This document shows, in pieces, positions 18,159 through 26,741 of a stretch of 64,000 nucleotides of DNA. Numbering within the stretch: the stretch's first letter is position 1; the number at the start of each line of letters is the position of its first letter. Under the pieces are notes generated by a model. It did no database searches. It saw nothing but the letters and a program-made list of their open reading frames with translations, and was not told the origin of the DNA. The stretch is from Clostridia bacterium (lineage in GTDB: Bacteria > Bacillota > Clostridia > Peptostreptococcales > Anaerovoracaceae): contig CABJAP010000010.1 of the NCBI GenBank assembly GCA_902363595.1, positions 130,490 through 194,489 on the forward strand, written 5' to 3'. Both the position numbers and the translations under genes were made by a program.

Positions 18159-19361
18159 TTAGTTCTGCCCGTTGATCGTAATTTCTACTTTCTCCGGGTT
18201 TATTTTCAAACTATTAAATTCTTTATCAGAAGTTACCTTAACGGCCACCGTATGGTTGCCTGCCTTGAGCCCCTTCAGGTCTACCTCCAGTTTAAAATCC
18301 GAAGCCTCCAGGTCTTTCAGCATCTCTTCGCTTCCGGTAACGGTAGCTTTGACCTCGGCCGTATTAATATATGCGTTCAAACCATCTTCCACGTTTTTGA
18401 TCTCGCTGTTTTTCGTTGACAGCGTAATTGTCTTTGTGGACAGTCCCTTGATCTTGATTTTCACACCAATGCCCTTTGATTCATCCGCCAATTCTACGCC
18501 CTGAGGCAGATTAGGATGGATTTTCAAGGTGGTGCTGGCCTTGACCTTGCTGATATTCACCGGATCGGCGGTAACGCTGGTGATGTCCTCCACAGCGCTC
18601 TTTGGACCGCGGATTGAAATCTCGTCAGGTACGGAAAGATCGGTCATCTCATAGGAACTGGGAACCGCTCCCTTAATTTCCACTTTCAGCGGCACCGTCT
18701 TTGTATAAAACAAGGTCGCCTGCACTTCCACCGATTCGGCAGATAAGGACACGTCATAAACCGGTTCATGATTCCCATCCACCGCTACCGGCACTGCGCT
18801 GAAGTTCTGCTCGTCGTCGGTAATCTCAGAAGCTTTTACCTCTGCCTGCACAGCCTTTACTGAATTTACAACGGATTTGGCGCCTTTGACTTCGATTTCC
18901 GTTGGGCTGACACTCACATTTCCCGGCTCCGTGCCTGATGGAGTCTTGCCGGTAAACTTAACACTGATCTGTTTGTATACGGAAACTAATTCCTCCAAGA
19001 TTACCTTAATCTTAGGGGTTTTGATCTGTCCCAGGGAAACGTTATCCGGCAGCTGCACGGAAACCGGCACATAATTTTCGCCCTCTTCATATCCGAACAC
19101 ATCTGCGGTGGCTTTAATCTTCTCCTTATCCAAGCTGTTCAAGTCGGCTCGTTTTCCCTCCACGACCACATCCACGGAAAAATTGGCTCCGCCCTGGATC
19201 GCCAGATCCCTTTGATCCAAAGTGTCCACATTGAGAAGCTCCACTGGAATGTTTTCAAAGGTTTGGGAAGTTGTTGGGTTAATCTCGCCCATGACATAAA
19301 ACCACAGAAAAATCGCAATTAATAGAGAAAGAATTTTTAAGATGGTATTATTTTTCAGCAT
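18159..19361 (-). CDS. cdaR: CdaR, YbbR-domain regulator of diadenylate cyclase
   Basis: The 400-residue protein has one N-terminal membrane helix (about 7-25, ILKILSLLIAIFLWFYVMG) followed by NPTTSQTFENIPVELLN and four extracytoplasmic YbbR repeats of about 80-90 residues. The repeats are marked by VDVVVEG, IEVKGAKSVVNSV and ISIRGPKSAVEDI. It modulates CdaA across the membrane. The start overlaps the end of cdaA by 14 bases, which implies coupled translation. RBS AAGGAGG precedes the ATG. Confidence 0.95.
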   Translation of the reverse strand: MLKNNTILKILSLLIAIFLWFYVMGEINPTTSQTFENIPVELLNVDTLDQRDLAIQGGANFSVDVVVEGKRADLNSLDKEKIKATADVFGYEEGENYVPVSVQLPDNVSLGQIKTPKIKVILEELVSVYKQISVKFTGKTPSGTEPGNVSVSPTEIEVKGAKSVVNSVKAVQAEVKASEITDDEQNFSAVPVAVDGNHEPVYDVSLSAESVEVQATLFYTKTVPLKVEIKGAVPSSYEMTDLSVPDEISIRGPKSAVEDITSVTADPVNISKVKASTTLKIHPNLPQGVELADESKGIGVKIKIKGLSTKTITLSTKNSEIKNVEDGLNAYINTAEVKATVTGSEEMLKDLEASDFKLEVDLKGLKAGNHTVAVKVTSDKEFNSLKINPEKVEITINGQN

Positions 19362-20205
19362 TGTTCTTCCTCCTTATCTTTTTAAAGAAATCCGGGAAGA
19401 AGTTCTTTTTATCGCCGATGTCTCCGTTATTGAGATACAGATTCAATAAGGTCTTTTCCACAGTTTTGGTGTCCAGGAACCGGGAGAGCTTTCCGTTGAC
19501 AGCCATAGAAATGATTCCGGTTTCCTCGGATACGATCAATGTCACCGCGTCCGAATGTTCGGTGATTCCGATTCCCGCCCTATGGCGAGTGCCCAGCTCC
19601 TTGCCGATCGTCTTGTTCTGCGACAGAGGAAGAACGCAGCCGGCGGCAAAAATTCGGTCGCCCCGTATAATCACCGCTCCATCGTGAAGAGGTGATCCTT
19701 CATAAAATATGTTTCCTAAAAGTTCAGCGGATATCTCCGCATCGATTACGGTTCCCGATTCCGCTATATCGGTAAGGGCGGTCTCTCGTTCCAGGACAAT
19801 TAATGCGCCCACTCGTTCTTTAGAAAATGACTCGATGGCACGGATGAATTCAGTGGTGACATGCTTTGCCCGATCCTTATCCAACTGTCCAAATCCTCCG
19901 GGGCGTACCAGCTTTGTCCGCCCTAGGTATTCCAATCCCCTCCTCAGCTCCGGCTGGAATACGATGACCAGAGCAACAAGTCCCAGGGTCATCGTTCCTT
20001 TGAGAATCCAGTTGAGGGTATAGAAATTGAGCTGGTCAGATAAAAAAGTCGCAATAACTAAAATAAGCAGACCTTTTACCAACTGCTCTGCTCTTGTTTC
20101 CCGTATGAATCCTAAAATTTTATAAATGATAAACGCAACGATCAGGATATCGATGATATCGGTAATACCAACACCTGATACAACGTTTCTGAAAAAATCC
20201 TGCAT
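19348..20205 (-). CDS. cdaA: Diadenylate cyclase CdaA
   Basis: The 285-residue membrane enzyme condenses two ATP to c-di-AMP. The N-terminal part holds about three transmembrane helices (about 15-100; IIDILIVAFIIYKIL, LLILVIATFL, GLVALVIVF). The DAC domain (about 120-250) keeps the catalytic SPLHDGAVII and GTRHRAGIGITE motifs. It heads the cdaA-cdaR-glmM-glmS-ahcY transcript, with a good promoter at 20235-20263. Confidence 0.96.
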   Translation of the reverse strand: MQDFFRNVVSGVGITDIIDILIVAFIIYKILGFIRETRAEQLVKGLLILVIATFLSDQLNFYTLNWILKGTMTLGLVALVIVFQPELRRGLEYLGRTKLVRPGGFGQLDKDRAKHVTTEFIRAIESFSKERVGALIVLERETALTDIAESGTVIDAEISAELLGNIFYEGSPLHDGAVIIRGDRIFAAGCVLPLSQNKTIGKELGTRHRAGIGITEHSDAVTLIVSEETGIISMAVNGKLSRFLDTKTVEKTLLNLYLNNGDIGDKKNFFPDFFKKIRRKNNAEK

Positions 20206-20234
20206 TTGCTATCCCCTTATGCTTTATCTCATAT

Positions 20235-20263
20235 ATTGTACAGAACTTCATTCCTTTTTTCAA
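20235..20263 (-). promoter_or_regulatory. Sigma-A promoter of the cdaA operon
   Basis: Minus-strand TTGAAA (20258-20263), 17 bases, TACAAT (20235-20240), about 30 bases before the cdaA ATG. Confidence 0.7.
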
Positions 20264-20289
20264 TAGATCAGCCTAAGTTTTCTCCCTAT

Positions 20290-20335
20290 TACAAAAACAA
20301 AGCGCCGGATTTGGTCCGGCGCTTAAATTTTTTCG
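20290..20335 (-). terminator. Rho-independent terminator after hpf
   Basis: Stem aagcgccgga/tccggcgctt (20300-20309 / 20315-20324), followed on the minus strand by TGTTTTTG. It lies 30 bases past the hpf stop. Confidence 0.8.
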
Positions 20336-20355
20336 GGTGGTAAAGCCCACAAGGT

Positions 20356-20883
20356 CTAGTATGCGGTTTCTAAAAGTCCATAATCGTTATCGTTTCTCTT
20401 GTAAACGACGCCTACGCTGTCCGTCTCCATGTTGAGAAAAACAAAGAAATTGTGTTCCAAAAGTTCCATCTGCACGACGGCTTCATCGACAGTCATCGGC
20501 ACCAGATCGAATCTCTTCTTTCTGACAACCTGAATTTCTTCCTGTTCTTCTTCAGTTTCCGGAAGCTCAGCGAACGCAAGGTCCTTGTGATCTTTATATT
20601 TTCTCTGCAGCTTTGTCTTGAATTTGGACATCTGGCGAGATAATTTTTCTACGACGCGATCAACGCCTTCGTAAGGATCCTCTGCCAGGACTTCTGCCCG
20701 GAAGATGGTTCCCTTTGTATTTATGGTAGCCTCAACTTTATACTTTCCTTTCTCCCTCAGGGTCATAACATTTGCAGTAATTTCGTTTGAAAAGTATTTG
20801 TCCAGTTTTGCGAACTTCTTTTCAATAGTCTCTTTTAACTTTTCACTGGCATTATAGTTCTTACTGTTGATAACTATCTTCAT
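20356..20883 (-). CDS. hpf: Ribosome hibernation-promoting factor, long form
   Basis: The 175-residue protein starts at ATG 20883 after AAGGAGG; an upstream Met in frame lacks such a site. The N-terminal ribosome-binding domain (1-100; MKIVINSKNYNASEKLKE, AEDPYEGVDRVVEKL) is joined to the C-terminal dimerisation domain (about 115-175; FDLVPMTVDEAVVQMELLEHNFFVF). Long HPF dimerises 70S ribosomes into inactive 100S particles in stationary phase. It has its own strong promoter at 20943-20971, just downstream of the raiA-type RNA on the same strand. Confidence 0.96.
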   Translation of the reverse strand: MKIVINSKNYNASEKLKETIEKKFAKLDKYFSNEITANVMTLREKGKYKVEATINTKGTIFRAEVLAEDPYEGVDRVVEKLSRQMSKFKTKLQRKYKDHKDLAFAELPETEEEQEEIQVVRKKRFDLVPMTVDEAVVQMELLEHNFFVFLNMETDSVGVVYKRNDNDYGLLETAY

Positions 20884-20942
20884 ACCCTTAACCTCCTTGC
20901 CGCGATACAGCTGATGCCGCATCCGCTTATTAGTGTAAACAT

Positions 20943-20971
20943 ATTATAGCAATAAATACAAATTTATTCAA
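20943..20971 (-). promoter_or_regulatory. Sigma-A promoter of hpf
   Basis: Minus-strand TTGAAT (20966-20971), 17 bases, TATAAT (20943-20948), with TGC directly before the -10 (extended -10). It lies between the end of the raiA-type RNA and the hpf start. Confidence 0.7.
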
Positions 20972-20990
20972 TGAATTTGCATGAGAATGT

Positions 20991-21197
20991 AAGAAAAAGA
21001 GCGCAGTCTGTGCCGGCTGCTCAGCTGACCTGGTCTTTGCCCCCACACTTGCCTTTACCTGACTTTGTCAGAGGACTTACTTCTAAGCTACGCCATGATC
21101 ACTGCCGCCTTGCGGATCAGCTTACGTGGGACCTTTTGCCCGTAGCTGGCATGGCCTTTCAACCACAGGCCTGAGCAACCGGCGCAAACTGCGCCTT
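20991..21197 (-). ncRNA. Probable raiA-motif noncoding RNA
   Basis: The gap between comF and hpf is closed by a long stem. On the minus strand the sequence from 21195 to 21171 pairs with that from 21024 to 21000 over about 24 bp with one clear mismatch, and the right arm runs into TCTTTTTCTT, a terminator. The roughly 145 bases inside are GC-rich with further hairpins, for example tgatc/gatca at 21093-21121. Position, strand, length near 200 and terminator match the raiA RNA motif, known from Firmicutes and Actinobacteria beside raiA/hpf. Reading frames through it show no protein-like composition. No clear promoter was found upstream of it. The family call rests on context and overall fold, not on a covariance-model score. 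Confidence 0.65.
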
Positions 21198-21204
21198 GTA
21201 TTTT

Positions 21205-21945
21205 TTATTGTTTAGGCGCTTTGTTTGCCCCGCAGGCGAAGGAAAGCACATGAATTTCCTTTGCGCCCGCCTCGCGCAGCACCCTGCTACATGCATCCAT
21301 CGTACTCCCTGTAGTATAAATATCATCCACCAGTAAAATCCTGCGGTCTTCCAGCTTATAATGATTCCCCGGCGCTGCAGCAAAGGCTCCTTCCAGATTC
21401 TGCTGCCGCTCAAATGCGCCCAAACCCTTCATGGGCAATGTCCGGCGACGGCGAATCAGCAGATTGGGCACGCAGGGCGTCCCCATGCGCCAGGCCAGAC
21501 GGGAAGCCATTACCGCTGCCTGGTTGAAACCCCTCTGGGCCTGTTTTTTCCCATACATGGGCACAGGCGCGATCAGGTCGAAGTCTTCTTCTTCCAGGCG
21601 CATTCGGTCGTAGAGTACATCGCCCAGCTTGCGGCCGATATAGGATTTCCCCTTGTACTTATAATCCAGCAGCACACCACGTTCATAGAGGCCGTACTGG
21701 ACGCAGGTGTATCCCCGGTCAAAATCGTGGCCGTACGTCCTGCAGTCCCAGCATAAATCGCGGCGATAGCTTTCCTCAAGTATTTTTCCGCATTTTCTGC
21801 AGGTCTTTTTTCCCAGCCAGTGAAATTTCTCTATGCACTCGTCGCAAAGGGCGTACGGCCGGGTCTTGTCGATGATGCTGCCGCAAGAAATGCAATAAAT
21901 ATTGGACGGATACAAAAGTTCCAATCCTGTTTCAATAATCCCCAT
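21205..21945 (-). CDS. comF: ComF family protein (zinc finger + phosphoribosyltransferase)
   Basis: This 246-residue protein has an N-terminal Cys4 zinc finger (about 18-75: CISCGS, CDEC, CRKCGK, CWDC) and a C-terminal phosphoribosyltransferase-fold domain with the PRPP-type loop ILLVDDIYTTGSTMDA (near 210). ComF takes part in uptake or processing of transforming DNA in competent bacteria. It is also widely present in non-competent Clostridia, where it may help in DNA repair. It lies between recD2 and the raiA-type RNA; the recD2-comF-hpf order suggests one transcript. Confidence 0.9.
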   Translation of the reverse strand: MGIIETGLELLYPSNIYCISCGSIIDKTRPYALCDECIEKFHWLGKKTCRKCGKILEESYRRDLCWDCRTYGHDFDRGYTCVQYGLYERGVLLDYKYKGKSYIGRKLGDVLYDRMRLEEEDFDLIAPVPMYGKKQAQRGFNQAAVMASRLAWRMGTPCVPNLLIRRRRTLPMKGLGAFERQQNLEGAFAAAPGNHYKLEDRRILLVDDIYTTGSTMDACSRVLREAGAKEIHVLSFACGANKAPKQ

Positions 21946-21961
21946 AAATCCCCCTTTTATC

Positions 21962-24175
21962 TTAAAAGCTCAGCAGCGCTTTCAGCCGCACCGAAAGTCC
22001 TGAATACCGCTGGGTGATCCGATTGTTGTCCACCATGGCATGCATCTTGTTTTCCGATCCTACCAGTACCACGGCGTGCTTTCCCCTGGTAACGCCTGTG
22101 TAGAGCAGATTTCTCGTGGCCAGAACCGGCGGGAACCAGGACATAGGCATGATGACAATGGGAAATTCGCTGCCCTGGCTCTTGTGAACTGTAACCGCGT
22201 AGGCCAGTTCCAGCTCATCCAATTGGCTGAAGTCATAGGTAACATATTTGCATTCGTCAAAGACCACCACCACTTCATTGAATTCCCGGTCAATACTGTT
22301 GATGAATCCCACATCGCCGTTGAAAACCCCTTCGCCCTCTGTGAAATCTTCTTGGTTCCGCCATTTAAGCTGGTAGTTGTTCTTAATTTGCATGACTTTA
22401 TCATGCTCCCGAAAAATCCGGTCGCCTGCTTTACGCTCCTCCAGCTCCGGACAGGGCGGATTGAAAACGTCCTGCAGCTCCCGGTTGAGGTTGATGCTGC
22501 CCAGAAGGCCTTTTCTCACCGGCGTTAATATCTGTATATCCCTCACAGGCATGATCTGTGTGTAATAGGCAGGAAGCCTGCGAATGCAAAGGTCTTTGAT
22601 CAAATTGAGCATGTCCTTTTCCGACTTTTGACGCATCATGAAAAAGTCTTTCCCCTTTTCGTTACAGTCCGGATATTCTCCCCGGTTGATTTTATGGGCG
22701 TTGACCACGATTAGGCTTTCCTTCGCCTGACGAAAAATTTCTGTAAGCTTGACGCAGTAAATATACTCGCTGTTGATGATATCACGCAGAACATTTCCAG
22801 CCCCCACAGACGGCAGCTGATCCGCGTCCCCCACCAGAATCAGTCTCGTTGCCGGCTTGATAGCGCTGACAAGTCCGTTCATCAGCATGAGATCAATCAT
22901 GGATGCTTCATCGATAATCACAGCATCGTAGTCAAGAGGGTCCTCTGCGGTCTTTCCAAAGCGCATGGTGTCTTCCCCTTCGGAATAATAATATTCCAGC
23001 AGCCGGTGTATGGTGCTGGCCTCATAGCCGGAAGTCTCGGTGATCCGCTTGGCTGCTCTTCCGGTAGGCGCAGCAATGGCCGTCTTAAGGCCGCTGTGCT
23101 GGAGAATCTTGATGATGGAATTGATGATCGTCGTCTTTCCTGTTCCAGGTCCGCCGGTGATCACCGATATCCCCTGGTTCAGCGATGTTTTCACTGCGTA
23201 TTTTTGGTTTTCGGAAAGGGCGATTCCGCTTTCCGTCTCTGTGACAGCAATCAAACTGTCCAGGTCGGAGCCGATGGCTTTCAGCCCGGCCGAGTTGATC
23301 GCGGCCAAACATTTACATACATTCTGTTCTGCCAGATAATAGGGCATTAGAAAGACCACATTGCGGTTTTCTAGATTTTCAATATGCACATCGCCTTGAA
23401 AAGCCATCTCAACCAGGCAGTCGTTAATTTTATCGCTTTCTACCTCCAAAAGTCCGCCCGCTTTTTCGCAGAGAACCGTTTGCGGCAAAAATGTATTCCC
23501 CTCTCCTGCAAAATACCAGAGGGTAAATTTGACACCGCTCTTGATCCGATGTTCGTCGTCCCTGGCGATTCCCATTTTTTCAGCAATCTTATCGGCTTTT
23601 TTAAAGCCGATGCCGAAGATATCCTCTGCCAGCCGGTAGGGGTTTTCTTCAACAGCCGTGATCGTATCGGATCCATAAACGCGGTACAGCTTCATCGCAT
23701 AGTCTGCATTGATTCCGAACTGCTGCAAATATAAGGTGATCCTGGCGAATTCCCTGTGGCTGCGAAACGCCTCGGCCACAGCCTCTGCTTTTTTGTCGCC
23801 GATGCCGTCGATCTCCGTCAGCTTTTGCGGCTGTTTTTCAATAATTTCAAAGGTCTCGCTTCCAAATTTGGCAACGATGGCCGCAGCCGTCTTTTTTCCA
23901 ATGCCTTTGAGGACTCCGGATGCCAGAAATTCTTGGATCCCGTCCTCCGTAGAGGGCATGACCTCTTCAAAACCGCTTACAGCGAACTGTTCGCCGTAAG
24001 TGGGGTGTATTTTCCACTGGCCCCTTAGTATATAGCTGCTGCCCTTATGGCAGGATGGCAGGCTGCCTACTGCAGTAAACTGTTCCTCTTCTGTTTCAAA
24101 GACCGCAATCGTATATCCGTTTTCTTGGTTATGAAAAATAATCTCTGCGACGCTGCCTTGTTTTTCTTCCATCAT
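21962..24175 (-). CDS. recD2: RecD2 family ATP-dependent DNA helicase
   Basis: This 737-residue SF1B 5'-3' helicase has an N-terminal OB-like region (1-80, VAEIIFHNQENGYTIAVFE). A helix-hairpin-helix region follows (about 85-200; LKGIGKKTAAAIV, IDGIGDKKAEAV). The motor has Walker A GGPGTGKTT (near 343), Walker B VIIDEASMID and GDADQLPSVG. A C-terminal UvrD-type segment carries AVTVHKSQGSEFPIVI and TRGKHAVVLVG. Length and order match RecD2/YrrC, which works without RecBC in repair and fork restart. It lies 35 bases after the YhaM-like gene. Confidence 0.95.
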   Translation of the reverse strand: MMEEKQGSVAEIIFHNQENGYTIAVFETEEEQFTAVGSLPSCHKGSSYILRGQWKIHPTYGEQFAVSGFEEVMPSTEDGIQEFLASGVLKGIGKKTAAAIVAKFGSETFEIIEKQPQKLTEIDGIGDKKAEAVAEAFRSHREFARITLYLQQFGINADYAMKLYRVYGSDTITAVEENPYRLAEDIFGIGFKKADKIAEKMGIARDDEHRIKSGVKFTLWYFAGEGNTFLPQTVLCEKAGGLLEVESDKINDCLVEMAFQGDVHIENLENRNVVFLMPYYLAEQNVCKCLAAINSAGLKAIGSDLDSLIAVTETESGIALSENQKYAVKTSLNQGISVITGGPGTGKTTIINSIIKILQHSGLKTAIAAPTGRAAKRITETSGYEASTIHRLLEYYYSEGEDTMRFGKTAEDPLDYDAVIIDEASMIDLMLMNGLVSAIKPATRLILVGDADQLPSVGAGNVLRDIINSEYIYCVKLTEIFRQAKESLIVVNAHKINRGEYPDCNEKGKDFFMMRQKSEKDMLNLIKDLCIRRLPAYYTQIMPVRDIQILTPVRKGLLGSINLNRELQDVFNPPCPELEERKAGDRIFREHDKVMQIKNNYQLKWRNQEDFTEGEGVFNGDVGFINSIDREFNEVVVVFDECKYVTYDFSQLDELELAYAVTVHKSQGSEFPIVIMPMSWFPPVLATRNLLYTGVTRGKHAVVLVGSENKMHAMVDNNRITQRYSGLSVRLKALLSF

Positions 24176-24210
24176 TTGATTTTCTTCACTCCCCGAAACA
24201 CTCCTTCCGA

Positions 24211-25170
24211 TCAGTCTTTTACCTTGTACAGTCTGCGGTTATCCAGCGTCCATACTCGGTCGCTGAATTCGCCTGGCTCTGTTTTGTCCAGGGCATCCTG
24301 CATGTCAAACATTCTGGCGTCAATCATATCCAAATAGTGGAGGATCTCTGCTTCCGGGAAAAGGGGTTTTTTGGGACTTCCAAATTCCGGTTCATAATGA
24401 TGGGAAAGGATCATGTGTTCCAACATGATCGCCTTTTCTTTTGGAAAGTCCAGTTCCTCCGTCAGTCGATCCAGAACCTTAATTCCCTGGATCAAATGCC
24501 CCAGCATCTGGCCTTCAAAGGAGTACCCGGATGAAATCCCCAGTTCGTTGGATTCGATTTCATTGAGCTTTTCCATGTCGTGGAGGATCACCCCGGCCAT
24601 GACCAGATCTGCGTTCAGGTTGGTGTACACCTGGCACATCCGCTCCCCGTTCATGAGCATTCTTTTCACGTGGTAGAGCAGTCCGGCCATCTCCGCATGG
24701 TGGTTTTTCTGGGCAGCCGGGTAGTACATAAGTTTTTCTCTATTTTCTTGCAGGACTTTGACGCATAGCTTTTTCAGGTCCTGATCGGAAAAGGCCTCCG
24801 CCTTGCCTAATATATATTCATACATATCTTCCGGTCTTTCCGGGGCAGCCTTGATGAAATCGCTGAATTCAAGCGGATCATTTTCCGCCCGCCTGCGAAT
24901 CCGCAGTACCCGGAATTGTTTGAGCCCGTTCCATTCGGTCACGTTGGCCCTGATCTTGACAATGTCACCTTCCTTGATCTGGGCCAAAGACGGCAGCTCC
25001 TCGTCGGCTACATCCCATTTCTTTCCCGATATTTCACCGGTCTTATCCGCCAGCATTACATCCAGGTATTGTTTTTTATTGGCTCCAATCTTCATGGCGA
25101 TGGATTTCACCATAAAAAAATCCGTAACTTCCTGCGCGGTCTTTATATTTGCAATGTAAACTTCTTTCAT
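24211..25170 (-). CDS. YhaM-type 3'-5' exoribonuclease (OB fold + HD domain)
   Basis: The 319-residue protein has an N-terminal OB fold (about 10-100; FFMVKSIAMKIGANKKQYLDVMLADKTGEI) and an HD phosphohydrolase domain (about 140-300; LLYHVKRML, ILHDMEKLNE, LEHMILSHH). This is the layout of YhaM, a metal-dependent 3'-5' exonuclease acting on RNA and single-stranded DNA. It is first in a minus-strand group with recD2 and comF, which suggests nucleic-acid metabolism. A TATAAT at 25208-25213 gives the likely promoter; its -35 is weak. Confidence 0.88.
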   Translation of the reverse strand: MKEVYIANIKTAQEVTDFFMVKSIAMKIGANKKQYLDVMLADKTGEISGKKWDVADEELPSLAQIKEGDIVKIRANVTEWNGLKQFRVLRIRRRAENDPLEFSDFIKAAPERPEDMYEYILGKAEAFSDQDLKKLCVKVLQENREKLMYYPAAQKNHHAEMAGLLYHVKRMLMNGERMCQVYTNLNADLVMAGVILHDMEKLNEIESNELGISSGYSFEGQMLGHLIQGIKVLDRLTEELDFPKEKAIMLEHMILSHHYEPEFGSPKKPLFPEAEILHYLDMIDARMFDMQDALDKTEPGEFSDRVWTLDNRRLYKVKD

Positions 25171-25383
25171 TTATTCACTATGTTTCCTCTCTAAAATCTA
25201 TTTATCTATTATACTACAAGTTACCTTGGAATGGCGGCCCTTTTTCGCAAAGTTATCAAAAACCCATTTCTAAAACGCTGGCTCTGCGCGGCCATCGAAT
25301 CCAGCAATTCAATAAAAGCCATAGAATAGGATTTTCCCTTTCGGTACATTCCCCTGATCCTGCCTGCCGTTTTGTAAGTATGC

Positions 25384-25410
25384 ACCAGATTTCGTGTCTA
25401 TGCATATACT
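25384..25410 (+). promoter_or_regulatory. Possible sporulation (sigma-K/E-like) promoter of cwlJ-gerQ
   Basis: AC (25384-25385), 17 bases, CATATACT (25403-25410) fits the sigma-K pattern AC-N16/17-CATAnnnT and is close to sigma-E. It lies 31 bases before the cwlJ-type ATG. No sigma-A promoter was seen there. Confidence 0.4.
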
Positions 25411-25441
25411 GACTGTAGTATGAAAAGCAGAGGTGAATTTT

Positions 25442-25885
25442 ATGGCACTAGACACTCGTGAGCTGTTTGCACGGCTCATCCAATGCGAGGCGGGTGGAGA
25501 AGGAGACGATGGAATGAGAGCAGTTGCTACGGTTATCATGAATCGAGCCACCATTGATTACGGTGAGTTTGCCCGGGTCAGTCAAGGCGGCGACGTACGC
25601 AACATTATCACTCAGCAGGGCCAGTTTGTCTGTATGAGAGAATCCGTCGGAGGCCGTTACAACCCGCAGAATGTATATAATATGACACCTACCGATATCC
25701 ATTACGATATTGTGGATTGGGCGATGGCAGGCGGCAGGCTCCAGGGCGTTGACCATTCTTTATTCTTTTTTAACCCTTATAGTGATACCTGTCCGCCTTA
25801 TTTTCCCACCAATGTAGGCGTGATCCATAATCGCGTTGGCGATCATTGTTTTTATATTCCAACTTCGAACTATGCGAATACTTAA
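25442..25885 (+). CDS. cwlJ: CwlJ-like spore cortex-lytic cell wall hydrolase
   Basis: This 147-residue protein starts at ATG 25442; a GTG three codons earlier overlaps the ribosome-binding AGAGGTG. It is a single Hydrolase_2 (SleB/CwlJ) domain: LFARLIQCEAGGEGDDGMRAV with the catalytic-type Glu, VIMNR, and the closing GDHCFYIPT. There is no signal peptide and no peptidoglycan-binding domain, as in CwlJ and unlike SleB. CwlJ sits in the coat and degrades cortex during germination. GerQ, needed for CwlJ placement in Bacillus, is encoded 18 bases downstream, which strongly supports the call. Confidence 0.9.
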   Translation: MALDTRELFARLIQCEAGGEGDDGMRAVATVIMNRATIDYGEFARVSQGGDVRNIITQQGQFVCMRESVGGRYNPQNVYNMTPTDIHYDIVDWAMAGGRLQGVDHSLFFFNPYSDTCPPYFPTNVGVIHNRVGDHCFYIPTSNYANT

Positions 25886-25903
25886 AAAGAGAGGTATGAT
25901 TTT

Positions 25904-26533
25904 ATGGCATGTTGTGAAACTCCATTAATACGAATTGAGAAAATTAAGAAAAACCAAATTGTAAACCCGGGATCATCTCCTTATAACCAGATGCCGGAAA
26001 CAGGCCCAAGCAATAGCACTCAACCGGGAAATCTGCTTCCGCCGCAGGATATGACTCCTATTGTAACACCAAATACTCCAGTGGACTCTGGAGCGGATCC
26101 GGTCAATCAGATACCCGCTGCACCTGGCTCCAGCATGACACCGGAGCTGATCCCCAATGCGCCCACCTTTACGGTTCCCGCCAATCCGCTCCTTCCGGAA
26201 GGATACCGGGAAGTTCTGGATTATAATGCGGTACAGTATGCCAATGGTTTCTACCGGACGCAGATCGGCCGTTACGTGCGCGTTGAGCAGCTGATGGGGT
26301 CTAATTCCATAGAAACGAGGGAAGGCTACCTGATTGGCGTAGGAATTAATTATATCATTCTTCAGGAAATGTCCACAGGAAATATTCTTGTAATTGATTT
26401 CTACGGCATTAAAAGCATGTATGTTTATTACAATTTGGGCGGCACACCAGTCCTTCCAAGAACAATGGAAGCAGAAGACGAGGCAGTATCCGCGCAGCAG
26501 GAAACAGAACCAGCTGTAAAAGGCAAGAAATAA
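25904..26533 (+). CDS. gerQ: GerQ-like spore coat protein
   Basis: The 209-residue protein starts MACCETPLIRIEKIKK. A Pro/Asn-rich low-complexity stretch (about 25-100) leads to a conserved beta-rich domain (about 110-180; FYRTQIGRYVRVEQLMGS, GYLIGVGINYIILQ, VIDFYGIKSMYVY), which resembles the coat protein GerQ domain. The tail is Glu/Gln/Lys-rich, which would suit transglutaminase crosslinking known for GerQ. It is co-transcribed with the cwlJ-type gene, and a hairpin terminator follows at 26581-26620. Confidence 0.85.
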   Translation: MACCETPLIRIEKIKKNQIVNPGSSPYNQMPETGPSNSTQPGNLLPPQDMTPIVTPNTPVDSGADPVNQIPAAPGSSMTPELIPNAPTFTVPANPLLPEGYREVLDYNAVQYANGFYRTQIGRYVRVEQLMGSNSIETREGYLIGVGINYIILQEMSTGNILVIDFYGIKSMYVYYNLGGTPVLPRTMEAEDEAVSAQQETEPAVKGKK

Positions 26534-26580
26534 GATTTGCCATCCGAATCTTTTAATGCAAAAACTTAACGAAATCCATG

Positions 26581-26620
26581 ATAAATCCCGGAGCAGCTGT
26601 GCTTACGGGATTTTATCGTT
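26581..26620 (+). terminator. Terminator after gerQ
   Basis: ataaatcccg (26581-26590) pairs with cgggattttat (26606-26616), followed by a T-rich stretch. Confidence 0.6.
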
Positions 26621-26741
26621 TAGTAACAGCCAATTGGAAAAGCAAAAGATTCTGCTCAAAGCAGCACCTTTTTAATTTTTCAGAAATGGTATATAATAGA
26701 TGGGATATTACGATGCATACCAGTTAAGGAGAAAAATACCG

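Noticed and set aside
20971..21174. 67-residue plus-strand frame in the comF-hpf gap
   Set aside because: The region is better explained as a structured RNA on the minus strand; no RBS and no protein-like composition.
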